Below, one piece after another: positions 7,644 through 15,982 of a stretch of DNA of 25,252 nt (position 1 is its first letter; each line of letters opens with the position of its first letter). The DNA is from JBDNDK01 sp046719185 (lineage in GTDB: Bacteria; Armatimonadota; UBA5829). The stretch lies in the NCBI GenBank assembly GCA_046719185.1, contig JBDNDK010000017.1:1-25252 (forward strand), written 5' to 3'. A program made the position numbers and the translations under genes. Below the pieces are notes generated by a model. That model saw only the letters and a list, made by a program, of their open reading frames with translations, did no database searches and was not told the origin of the DNA.

Positions 7644-8249
7644 ATGAATTTAAAACTGAATAAAGAAGAGCAATTTGTAAAAACTGCTGAAAAAACAAAT
7701 GATTCTAGTCAGAAAAAAGAAATTGTCAGATTAAGAGCTGTAGTATTAGGTATTATATTAATCTGGTTCTCAGCAAAGTGGATTTTTTGGGGTGAGATGA
7801 CTCAATACACTTTCTCCACTTGGGCAGCACCTTTTGCAAATGCAATTTTCTTTTTATTTGTTGCAAGTATTATAAATCTATTTTTCAAAAGATATATAAA
7901 ATTTCTGGCATTCAATAGGCTGGAAATGATTGCTTTGTATGCAATGGTATCTGTAGGCTCTGCAATAATATCATCTGATATGCAGGGAATACTAATAACT
8001 CTGATGGGATACCCTACTTACTATGCAGATGAGTTTAACAGTTGGGATTCACTATTCTATGGTGTGCTTCCAGAATGGTTAATTGTAACAGATAAAGCTG
8101 CTTTGGAAGGTTTTTATAAAGGCAACAGCGACTTTTTTACACCTAATCATATTTCTGCATGGATTAAGCCATCAATTGCTTGGATGTTTTTTATTTGGGC
8201 ACTTGTAACTATGATGCTCTGCATAAATGCTATTTTAAGAAAAGCATAG
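7644..8249 (+). pseudogene. DUF6785-family membrane protein, 5' part up to an in-frame TAG
   Basis: This 201-residue frame is the N-terminal third of a large polytopic membrane protein of the DUF6785/DUF6784 type, which resembles OPT-like transporters. After a hydrophilic N-terminus of about 27 residues come membrane helices, a loop with the family-like LPEWLIVTDKAALEGFYKG, and a further helix ending INAILRKA. It stops at TAG 8247-8249. The same frame continues without any other stop to 9626, and the residues right after the TAG (VEREKLTFP) are the expected family continuation. From memory of the family, a tryptophan precedes VERE, so TGG to TAG is the likely lesion. The start ATG 7644 has only a weak TTGGG ribosome binding site. 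It lies 81 bases after the exchanger gene. Confidence 0.75.
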
Positions 8250-9626
8250 GTTGAAAGAGAGAAGCTCACATTTCCAATTGTTGCATTGCCAATAGCAATG
8301 ACAGAAGAACCCCAAAAATTCTTTTCAAATAAACTAATGTGGATAGGCTTTGGAATATCGGGAATTATCACTCTCATTAACGGAATTCATTTTCTGAACT
8401 CATCTATTATGCCTTTTGAAATACCAATAAAAAGACATCCTTTTGCATTTGAAACTGGCGGTCCAATTGATGCGGCTAGTCCATTCACAATATCCTATTA
8501 TTTCTTTGCTATAACCCTAGGATTCTTAATGCCTGTAGATTTGAGTTTTTCTCTATATCTTTTCTATTTACTGTATAAATTAGAAGCAGTGATAGTAAGG
8601 GCAAGTGGAGTTAGCACAACATCTGGATTCCCATATCATGAATCTCAGGCATTTGGAGCATATATGGCAATATTTGTTGTTGCAATTTATGGATTAAAAG
8701 GACACCTGAAAACTGTTTGGCAGACAGCTATGCAGGGCACTTCATCATCTGAAGATGAAAATGAACCTATAAGATACAGATGGGCTATAGTTGGCTTTTT
8801 TATCACTTCATTAATATTAATTTTCTTTGCAAAAGCTGCTGGAATGAGCCCAATAGTTATAATATTCTATTTTGCAATATATATTACTCTTGCAGTTATG
8901 ATAACAAGAATAAGAGCAGAGTTTGGCTTTCCTGTTCATGATATGCATTTTATGGGACCAGACCAAACAATTACAAGAATGTTTGGAACAAATATGTTTG
9001 ATAAAACAACTCTTGGCACTTTAGCATATTTTAGATGGTTTAATAGAGTATATAGAAGTCACCCAATGCCTCATCAGCTTGAATGTATTAAATCAGCTGG
9101 GATTGAACAAAGTGCACAAAAAAGTATGTTCAACGCAATTTTAATTGCTGGTTTAGTTGCAGTACCAATATGTTTTTTCATCTATCTTGATGGATTTTAT
9201 AAACTTGGAGCTTCAACTGCAAAAGTAAATATTTGGGGAACTGGGTATGGAAGAGAGGTATTTCAATCAAGTCTAGAAAACTGGCTAACAAGAGAAAACA
9301 ATATTCAATCAGGTCACTGGTTTGCAACAGGGTTTGGTTTTGGCGTAGCTTTGATTTTAGCAGCAGCAAGAAGACAATTTGTAGGATTTCCTCTTCATCC
9401 ATTAGCCTATGCTGTTGCAAATAGTTGGGGAATGCATAACCTTTGGCTTCCTATAATGATTGGAAGTATTTCAAAATCACTATGCCTTAAAATACTCAGC
9501 CTCAAAGGCTATAGATTAGCACTTATGCTTTTCTTTGGTCTTATGCTAGGTGAAATAACAATAGGTGGATTCTGGATTCTTCTAGGAATTCTATTAGATA
9601 GACCTATGTATCAATTCTGGCCATAG
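8250..9626 (+). pseudogene. DUF6785/DUF6784-family membrane protein, 3' part in the same frame
   Basis: About 459 codons continue the gene interrupted at 8247-8249. The family-typical soluble loop ITRIRAEFGFPVHDMHFMGP lies near 8905-8965, and the C-terminal DUF6784-like part follows, with FPLHPLAYAVANSWGMHNLW and several helices ending in LDRPMYQFW. If the TAG is a real stop, an internal ATG at 8286 could restart translation, but no ribosome binding site supports it. The lack of any further stop or frameshift over 1.4 kb means the break is recent, is read through, or is a base error. The gene ends in TAG followed at once by TAA. The transported substrate of this family is not known to me. Confidence 0.75.
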
Positions 9627-9645
9627 TAAGAATTTTAGATTCTTA
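9627..9645. terminator. Weak hairpin between convergent genes
   Basis: TAAGAAT (9627-9633) pairs with ATTCTTA (9639-9645) around a 5-base loop, between the ends of the DUF6785 gene and the minus-strand DUF948-like gene. There is only a short TTCTT behind it, so termination is tentative. It overlaps the stop codon of the minus-strand gene. Confidence 0.3.
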
Positions 9646-10047
9646 TTCTTCAGAATCATCTTGATTCTTACTTTTCTTTTTAAGAGAAGTAATTAGAGTT
9701 CCAAGAACTGCAGCTGCAGTTGTTGCCTCTGGTGAAACAGCATTATCAACTTTTTTTGAAACATTCTTAACTGTGCTTGTTACACTTTCAACAGCTTCTT
9801 TTGAATTAACAACTATACTATTAACAGCATCTCCAGCTGTATCAACTACTTCTTTTGATTTTTTTGTTATACTCTGAACACTATCTAATATGGGATCAAC
9901 TTTACTTTTGACTTCACTAACACTCTTTTTGATGAGCTTTTTAATACTTAATATAGCCACAACAACTGCTATTATCGCTGCAATAAAAAATAACATTTGA
10001 AGAATTATTGCAAAAGCTATGATTGCTAACGATGTTTCAATAGACAT
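9643..10047 (-). CDS. Small membrane-anchored coiled-coil protein (DUF948-like)
   Basis: The 134-residue protein has one strongly hydrophobic segment at about residues 8-33. A long amphipathic, Lys/Ser/Val-rich region of heptad character follows (about 36-103), then a short alanine-rich stretch and a charged tail ending DDSEE. This layout of an N-terminal anchor and a cytoplasmic helical rod resembles DUF948 proteins, whose function is unknown. Its start lies 30 bases past the end of gyrA on the same strand, so it is probably co-transcribed. A GGGAG ribosome binding site precedes ATG 10045-10047. It has no catalytic motif. Confidence 0.6.
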   Translation of the reverse strand: MSIETSLAIIAFAIILQMLFFIAAIIAVVVAILSIKKLIKKSVSEVKSKVDPILDSVQSITKKSKEVVDTAGDAVNSIVVNSKEAVESVTSTVKNVSKKVDNAVSPEATTAAAVLGTLITSLKKKSKNQDDSEE

Positions 10048-10077
10048 CAGCTGACTCCCATCCTAGGACTTTTTATA

Positions 10078-12573
10078 TTATTCATCACTGGTCAAAAGAT
10101 TGTCTTCACTGTTATCTGACTCTATTTCTGCTTCGGATTGTTCTGGAGCATCTGCAACAGGAATCCTTGCAAGAGCAGCAACACTATCACCTTGTCCCAA
10201 ATTGATAAGTTTCACTCCCTGTGTGCTTCTTCCACAGCATCTAATATCTTTTACTTTAATCTTGATAATTATACCCTGAGAAGTAATTATCACAACCTTA
10301 TCTGTATCATCAACAACAGCCGTTTCCACAATATGGCCTGTTTTTTCAGTAAGATTAAGAGTTTTTATTCCTTTACCACCTCTTGTTTGTCTTCTATAGT
10401 CTGAAAGTGGAGTCCTTTTTCCAAATCCAGTTTCAGTAGCAACCAAGAGCTCACAATCAGGTTTAGCAAGGCACATACCCACAACCTTGTCACCAGGATT
10501 AAGTCTTATACCTCTAACACCACCACTTGCTCTTCCTGCACTTCTAAGGTCATCTTCATGGAATCTAATTGACAAGCCATTTTTTGTAACCATTATAACA
10601 TCATCATCACCACTGCTTATCTCAACCCATTTAAGGGAATCGCCTTCTTCAATATCAAATGCCCTCAAACCATTACTTCTCATATTATGGAATAGGCTTA
10701 GGTCTGTCTTTTTAACCTCACCCATCTCAGTAGCCATAACCATATATCCTTCATTCATATCTTTAACAGGAACTGTGGCAGTAATTTTATCACCGGGCTC
10801 AATTGATATTAAGTTTATCACAGCAGTACCCATTGCCTGCCTTGATGTTTGAGGGATTTCATAAACTTTTAGTCTATAAACTCTACCTCTATCTGTAAAA
10901 AACAACAAATAATGGTGTGTAGTTGCTACAAATAAACCAGCAAGCTTATCTTCTTCTTTAGTATTTGCTCCAATCACACCTCTTCCACCTCTTCTTTGGC
11001 TTCTGTAAGTGTCTATTGGAACTCTTTTAATATATCCATCTCTTGTGATGGTGATGATTGTTTGTTCATCTGGTATAATATCCTCATCACCTATTTCATT
11101 AGCTTCCATTGGGATGATTCTAGTTTTTCTATCATCACCATATTTTTCTTTTATATACTTAAGCTCTTCTTTTATGACTGCTAGTATTTTAAGAGGATCT
11201 GATAATAAATCTTCTAATGATGCTATTTTCTTTAACAGCTCTTTATATTCATCTTCAATTTTATCTCTCTCAAGAGCTGTAAGTTGTCTTAACTGCATAT
11301 TAAGAATTGCTTCAGCCTGCAACTGAGAAAGACCAAATCTCTGCATTAAATTATTTCTAGCTTCTTCTGAATTTTCAGAGGCTCTTATAATTTGTATTAT
11401 TTCATCAAGGAATCCAAGAGCTACTCTCAATCCTTCCAAAATATGAGCCCTTAATCTGGCTCTTCTAAGCTCATATTTTGTTCTTCTTTCAACAATTTCA
11501 ACTCTATGATTCACATAATGCTGCATTATTTCTTTAAGATTAAGCACTTTTGGTCTTCCATCAACTAATGCAAGCATTATCACACCAAAAGTTTTTCTAA
11601 GGTCTGTATGTTTAAATAAGTAGTTTAATATTCTTCTTGGTTGAGCATCTCTTCTGAGCTCAATAACCAATCTCATACCTGTTCTATCTGTGTAATCATT
11701 AACATCTGTAATGCCTTCAACTTTTTTATCTTTGGCTAGCTGTGCAATTTTCAAAGCTAAGTTTGCTTTATTAACTTGGTATGGTAGTTCAGTGATAACA
11801 ATAGCAGATTTTCCACCTTCAAGCATTTCAATATTTGTTTGTGCCTGCATTACAATCTGTCCTCTTCCGGTTTCATAAGCAGATTTGATTCCTTTTGTGC
11901 CTAATATCATACCTGCTGTGGGAAAATCTGGACCTTTTACATGCTCCATAATATCAGACACTTCGCAGTCTGGATTATCAATCAAATAAATAAATCCATC
12001 ACACAGCTCTTTAAGATTATGCGGCGGTATATTTGTTGCCATACCAACAGCAATTCCAGAACTGCCATTTGCCAGCAGATTTGGAAACTTTGCAGGCAAA
12101 ACTAGAGGCTCTTGTCTTGTCTGATCATAATTGTCTTCCCAATCAACAGTTTCTTTATCAAGGTCTTCAAGCATTTCAACAGCAAAATGAGACATTCTCA
12201 TTTCTGTATATCTCATAGCAGCTGGTGGATCACCATCAATTGAGCCCATGTTACCCTGACCATCAATAAGTGGATATTTTGAGTTGAAATCTTGAGCCAT
12301 TCTGACCATTGTTGGGTATATAACACCCTCACCATGTGGATGGTAGTTACCAGAGGTATCACCTGCAATTTTTGCAGATTTTCTATGTTGAGAGTTAGGT
12401 CCAAGGTGGAGATCATTCATTGCAACTAGAATTCTTCTTTGAACAGGTTTGAGTCCATCCCTCACATCCGGCAGTGCTCTTGATACAATAACACTCATGG
12501 CATAAGCCATATATGATTCTTTTAACTCATCTTCTATTCTAATAGGGATGACTTCTTTTCCAATATCTCCCAA
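10078..12573 (-). CDS. gyrA: DNA gyrase subunit A
   Basis: The 831-residue protein is the breakage-reunion subunit of gyrase, which introduces negative supercoils. The catalytic tyrosine is Tyr122 in AAMRYTEMRM, the same position as in E. coli. The gyrase-specific GyrA box (QRRGGRG) in the C-terminal wrapping domain separates it from ParC. The quinolone-contact region reads GNYHPHGEGVIYP, placing Gly83 and Pro87 where E. coli has Ser and Asp. The C-terminus ends in an acidic tail rich in Glu, Ser and Asp. The start is TTG at 12571-12573, supported by AGGAAAGGTGG six bases upstream and by the conserved protein beginning; the next in-frame ATG would remove the conserved N-terminus. It is read from a good promoter overlapped by a perfect dyad. 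No gyrB is in the window. Confidence 0.97.
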   Translation of the reverse strand: MGDIGKEVIPIRIEDELKESYMAYAMSVIVSRALPDVRDGLKPVQRRILVAMNDLHLGPNSQHRKSAKIAGDTSGNYHPHGEGVIYPTMVRMAQDFNSKYPLIDGQGNMGSIDGDPPAAMRYTEMRMSHFAVEMLEDLDKETVDWEDNYDQTRQEPLVLPAKFPNLLANGSSGIAVGMATNIPPHNLKELCDGFIYLIDNPDCEVSDIMEHVKGPDFPTAGMILGTKGIKSAYETGRGQIVMQAQTNIEMLEGGKSAIVITELPYQVNKANLALKIAQLAKDKKVEGITDVNDYTDRTGMRLVIELRRDAQPRRILNYLFKHTDLRKTFGVIMLALVDGRPKVLNLKEIMQHYVNHRVEIVERRTKYELRRARLRAHILEGLRVALGFLDEIIQIIRASENSEEARNNLMQRFGLSQLQAEAILNMQLRQLTALERDKIEDEYKELLKKIASLEDLLSDPLKILAVIKEELKYIKEKYGDDRKTRIIPMEANEIGDEDIIPDEQTIITITRDGYIKRVPIDTYRSQRRGGRGVIGANTKEEDKLAGLFVATTHHYLLFFTDRGRVYRLKVYEIPQTSRQAMGTAVINLISIEPGDKITATVPVKDMNEGYMVMATEMGEVKKTDLSLFHNMRSNGLRAFDIEEGDSLKWVEISSGDDDVIMVTKNGLSIRFHEDDLRSAGRASGGVRGIRLNPGDKVVGMCLAKPDCELLVATETGFGKRTPLSDYRRQTRGGKGIKTLNLTEKTGHIVETAVVDDTDKVVIITSQGIIIKIKVKDIRCCGRSTQGVKLINLGQGDSVAALARIPVADAPEQSEAEIESDNSEDNLLTSDE

Positions 12574-12599
12574 AATTAACCACCTTTCCTAACAAAAAA

Positions 12600-12608
12600 C
12601 ATAGGTTC
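12600..12608. repeat. Third copy of the gyrA promoter repeat
   Basis: CATAGGTTC here is identical to 12652-12660 at the gyrA promoter, exactly 52 bases away. It lies in the 5' leader of gyrA, between the -10 box and the start codon. Confidence 0.5.
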
Positions 12609-12620
12609 AAAACAACCTTT

Positions 12621-12650
12621 ATTATACTGCTTTTTTTCACCTATGGTCAA
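12621..12650 (-). promoter_or_regulatory. Sigma-70 promoter of gyrA
   Basis: On the minus strand TTGACC (12650-12645) is followed after 18 bases by a perfect TATAAT (12626-12621). It is about 50 bases upstream of the TTG start of gyrA. Confidence 0.75.
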
Positions 12651-12658
12651 GCATAGGT
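12639..12658. promoter_or_regulatory. Perfect dyad over the gyrA -35 box, candidate operator
   Basis: ACCTATG (12639-12645) and CATAGGT (12652-12658) form a perfect 7-bp inverted repeat with a 6-base spacer, and the -35 hexamer lies inside it. Such an arrangement suits a dimeric regulator that blocks or recruits RNA polymerase. No regulator gene is adjacent. Confidence 0.5.
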
Positions 12659-12706
12659 TCCATTCAACTAAACATACAAAGCTTACTGAATTATTATATT
12701 CAAAAC

Positions 12707-12739
12707 AAAAAAATTAGCTCTGGGAATATCCCAGAGCTA
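12707..12739 (-). terminator. Intrinsic terminator of the tRNA-Glu transcript
   Basis: TAGCTCTGGGA (12715-12725) pairs perfectly with TCCCAGAGCTA (12729-12739) around a 3-base loop. On the minus strand it is followed by seven U residues (A-run 12707-12713). Confidence 0.9.
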
Positions 12740-12805
12740 GAGTAAAAGCTATTAATTTATTTGCACAACAGGATTATAAGCTTCAATATTAGGTAAAAAC
12801 AAAAA

Positions 12806-12880
12806 TGGCGGTCCCAAGGGGAGTTGAACCCCTCTCCCGGCCTTGAAAGAGCCGTGTGCTAACCGATGCACCATGGGACC
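12806..12880 (-). tRNA. tRNA-Glu (anticodon UUC)
   Basis: All four arms fold. The acceptor pairs GGTCCCA with TGGGACC (7 bp), with discriminator G and an encoded CCA. The D-stem pairs GTGC with GCAC. The anticodon stem pairs CGGCT with GGCCG around loop CTTTCAA, so the anticodon is TTC. The T-stem pairs AGGGG with CCCCT around TTCAACT. It has its own promoter and terminator and stands alone. Confidence 0.97.
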
Positions 12881-12892
12881 GCAGCAAATGTT

Positions 12893-12921
12893 ATTATATC
12901 AAAACATACCATAAAATTCAA
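12893..12921 (-). promoter_or_regulatory. Promoter of tRNA-Glu
   Basis: On the minus strand TTGAAT (12921-12916) and a perfect TATAAT (12898-12893) are 17 bases apart. The -10 ends 12 bases before the mature 5' end of the tRNA. Confidence 0.75.
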
Positions 12922-13115
12922 CAAAAAAACAGAAGGAATTTATTCTCAATTGCCAATTATTATAAATAGCATAATAAAACACTACAATTTTAGAAGATAT
13001 TACTCTTCTTTTATAGCAAATAGACAGAAATATTTTTGCTATTTTTTTATTGCTAAACAGACTGGTAGATATACTGTGTTTTATATGATACTATTTATCT
13101 AATAAGGATTTTTCT

Positions 13116-14363
13116 ATGAAGCATAATTTTATCTTAATTATTGTTTTTTCTGTAATTATAACCTCAATAATTGGTTGTGGTGGTGGAGGTGGTGGTTCAT
13201 CTTCCCCTTCACTAACAACACTACTTTCAGTTGAAGAAGCAAAACAGCATGGCAAGTGGACAATTCTTGTCTATCTTAATGCAGACAATGATTTAGAATC
13301 ATCTGGAATCCATAATATGAATCAAATGGAATCTATTGGTTCAACAAGAGATGTAAGAATTGTTGTCCAAATGGATAGAATTAATGGTTATGACACAAGC
13401 AATGGCAATTGGACAGATACAAGAAGATTTTTGATAATAAGAGATAATAACCCAAATTTAATCACATCTCCAAGACTTGATGAGTCTAATCCGCTTGGTG
13501 AACTTGATATGGGCTCAGAGCAAACCCTTCTGGATTTTGTTCAATGGGGAATGAATGAATTTCCTGCAGATCATTATGCTCTTGTGATATGGGATCATGG
13601 AACCGGCTGGCAGATAAGAACTTTGTCTTTAGAAAATCAAAAAAAAGCTATTTCCTATGATGATACTAGTGGCTCAGCTATCAACATAAATAAAATTGCA
13701 GATGTATTTGATGGAAAAGGGATTGATATAATTGCTTTTGATGCCTGTTTTATGATGCAGCTGGAAGTTGCATATGAATTAAAAAACTCAGCAAGATATA
13801 TGATTGGTGCTCCCTCTACAGAACCAGCACCAGGATATAATTATGCAAGAATTCTTTCAAGAATTAATGCTAATACAACACCTATGCAACTCTCCAGAAT
13901 AATTGTGGAAGAATATTATTCTGAATATTCCAACAGAAGAGCAATTTCACTTACTGCTGTTGACCTAAATAGAATGAACTCAGTATCAACAGCTCTAGAA
14001 AATTTTGTGCAGGCAATTTCACAAAATGCAGCTGGTAAATATTCACAATATAATCAAGCTAGAATAGATTCATTAAATTATTCTACTATAGATGGTGGTT
14101 TTCAAAGGCACAGTTTAGATTTACTTGACTATGCTCAAAGGTGTGCAGTTATATCCGGAGATGCTGCAATCTCAGCATACAGCAATCTAGAAGCAGTACT
14201 AAATAATGCAATAGTTGCAAAAAGATATAGTTCTGATCTTGTTAATGCAACAGGAATGTCAATATATATTCCAAGTCCAGATAGGTTTGATAATAGATAT
14301 GAAATTCTAAAACTATCAAATGACACAAGCTGGAATGAATGGCTGCAGTGGCAAGGACAATAA
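13116..14363 (+). CDS. Clostripain-family (peptidase C11) secreted lipoprotein
   Basis: The 415-residue protein begins with a lipoprotein signal peptide ending SIIG-Cys21, followed by a run of glycines and serines that would act as a tether. The peptidase starts at WTILVYLNADNDLE (about 48-61), a hallmark of the clostripain family. The predicted catalytic His161 is in WDHGTGW and Cys211 in FDACFM. Family members are cysteine endopeptidases, usually specific for Arg or Lys, that often self-process; whether this one does is not visible. The protein should be anchored to a membrane outside the cytoplasm, consistent with peptide scavenging or surface protein processing. AAGGA at about 13104-13108 precedes ATG 13116. 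It is not obviously part of an operon; the gene behind it is convergent. I see no clear promoter in 12922-13115. Confidence 0.88.
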   Translation: MKHNFILIIVFSVIITSIIGCGGGGGGSSSPSLTTLLSVEEAKQHGKWTILVYLNADNDLESSGIHNMNQMESIGSTRDVRIVVQMDRINGYDTSNGNWTDTRRFLIIRDNNPNLITSPRLDESNPLGELDMGSEQTLLDFVQWGMNEFPADHYALVIWDHGTGWQIRTLSLENQKKAISYDDTSGSAININKIADVFDGKGIDIIAFDACFMMQLEVAYELKNSARYMIGAPSTEPAPGYNYARILSRINANTTPMQLSRIIVEEYYSEYSNRRAISLTAVDLNRMNSVSTALENFVQAISQNAAGKYSQYNQARIDSLNYSTIDGGFQRHSLDLLDYAQRCAVISGDAAISAYSNLEAVLNNAIVAKRYSSDLVNATGMSIYIPSPDRFDNRYEILKLSNDTSWNEWLQWQGQ

Positions 14364-14374
14364 AAGAAAAAGTG

Positions 14375-14408
14375 TTTTGGTATCGGGATTTTATTCGCGA
14401 TACAAAAA
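14375..14408 (-). terminator. Probable terminator of aspA
   Basis: TTTT plus GTATCG (14375-14385, one bulged G) pairs with CGATAC plus AAAA (14398-14407). On the minus strand the hairpin is followed by a U-rich tract from about 14370 downward. It lies between convergent genes and may serve both. Confidence 0.4.
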
Positions 14409-14436
14409 CTGCTTTTAAAGCTATAGGCTATAAATC

Positions 14437-15873
14437 TTACTTACTTTCTTTCTGCTTTCTTAACTCAACTATCTTTTTGATACCTGCAACACCTGGCTTT
14501 GTCATTTCAATTGATGATAACACTACATCTATTTCTTCTTGAGTGAAATATCCTTCTTCAAGTGCTGTTTCTCTGACCGTTTTTTCTGTTTTGAGCACCT
14601 TTTTTGCAATTTTTGATGCAGATTCATAGCCTATATACGGAGTAAGTGCTGTTAAATTCACAAGACTTTTTTCTACAAGCTCATTGCATCTTTCTCTATT
14701 TGCCACAATTCCTTTAATACATTTTTCAGCAAGTAGATCTGCAGAATTTTTAAGCAGCACAAGAGATTGGAATAAATTATGAGATAAAATTGGTAAAAAT
14801 GCATTAAGCTCTAGATTGCCAGAGGCAGCTGATTGAGTGATAAGAAGATCATTTGCTATTATTTGCATACCTGCTTGGCTCACAGCTTCCAGTGCAACAG
14901 GATTCACTTTCCCCGGCATTATTGAACTACCTGCTTGCAACGCAGGTAAAGTGATTTCACCAATTCCAGCAAGAGGTCCGCATGAAAGAAATCTCAAATC
15001 TGAACTTATTTTTAATAGATTCACAGCAGCAGATTTCACCAAGCCAGACACTTCAACAAAAACATCTAAATTCTGCGTGGAATCTATCATATTCTCTGCT
15101 CTTGCCAGCGAAACACCAGTAATATCTCTTAAAATATCAGATGCAGAGTATATATATTTAAGATCTGCATTTAGACCTGTTCCTATTGCTGTTCCTCCGA
15201 GATTTATTTGCCTTATTCTTTCTTCTACTTTATATAATCTCCACCAGTCTCTTTGCACAGCTTGTGCATAAGCAGAAAACTCCTGACCCAAAGTGATAGG
15301 AACAGCATCCTGCATTTCCGTTCTGCCAACTTTTAATACATCAGAAAATTCATTTTCTTTTTCCTGCAACACTTTCTGCAGATTTGCCATAGCTTTTGAT
15401 GCAGGAATTAATAATTTTATAGCAGCTAGTTTAACAGCAGTTGGAAACACATCATTAGTAGATTGTGAAAGATTAACATGATCAATTGGACTTATAATCG
15501 AGTAATCACCTTTGTTGTAACCCATCAGCTCTAAAGCTCTGTTTGCTATTACTTCATTTGCATTCATATTTGCAGATGTACCAGCTCCTCCTTGAAACAC
15601 ATCTACGATAAACTGATCATGAAGTTTACCAGAAATTATTTCATCACAAGCTTTGCATATCACATCTGCAATTTCTTTTAATATTCTGCCTGATTTGAGA
15701 TTAGCCAAACAGCATGCTTTTTTTACATAAGCAAGAGATATTATCAACTCAGAATGCATAAAGATTCCTGAAAGCTTAAAATTTTCACTAGCTCTCAGTG
15801 TATGAATGCCATAATATGCCTCTGAAGGCAATTCTTTTTCACCCAATAAATCATGTTCAATTCTATATGTCAT
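14437..15873 (-). CDS. aspA: Aspartate ammonia-lyase
   Basis: The 478-residue protein belongs to the fumarase/aspartase superfamily and should convert aspartate to fumarate and ammonia in the cytoplasm. The N-terminus YRIEHDLLGEKELP and GIHTLRA is aspartase-like. The superfamily motifs are GTSANMN (98-104), SQSTNDV (136-142) and the mobile catalytic loop GSSIMPGKVNP (315-325), with the general-base serine at 316/317. The SAASGNLELNAFLP segment is closer to aspartase than to fumarase C. One variation is GRTEMQDAVP, with Glu186 where other members have His or Gln. The length is normal. The ATG at 15871-15873 has no good ribosome binding site, and a TATAAT lies only 7 bases upstream, so the mRNA may be leaderless. 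It is divergent from the copper ATPase gene. Confidence 0.88.
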   Translation of the reverse strand: MTYRIEHDLLGEKELPSEAYYGIHTLRASENFKLSGIFMHSELIISLAYVKKACCLANLKSGRILKEIADVICKACDEIISGKLHDQFIVDVFQGGAGTSANMNANEVIANRALELMGYNKGDYSIISPIDHVNLSQSTNDVFPTAVKLAAIKLLIPASKAMANLQKVLQEKENEFSDVLKVGRTEMQDAVPITLGQEFSAYAQAVQRDWWRLYKVEERIRQINLGGTAIGTGLNADLKYIYSASDILRDITGVSLARAENMIDSTQNLDVFVEVSGLVKSAAVNLLKISSDLRFLSCGPLAGIGEITLPALQAGSSIMPGKVNPVALEAVSQAGMQIIANDLLITQSAASGNLELNAFLPILSHNLFQSLVLLKNSADLLAEKCIKGIVANRERCNELVEKSLVNLTALTPYIGYESASKIAKKVLKTEKTVRETALEEGYFTQEEIDVVLSSIEMTKPGVAGIKKIVELRKQKESK

Positions 15874-15982
15874 AATACTAATTATATCACTCCAATAAGA
15901 AACTTAACCATCCATAATATTATGTTTGCATTTAAGCTAATAATAGAATACTTATTATATATAATAGGTTCGGAGAAAATAT

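Noticed and set aside
12866..13102. 78-residue open frame on the plus strand
   Set aside because: It overlaps the tRNA-Glu gene and its promoter, has low-complexity composition and no ribosome binding site.
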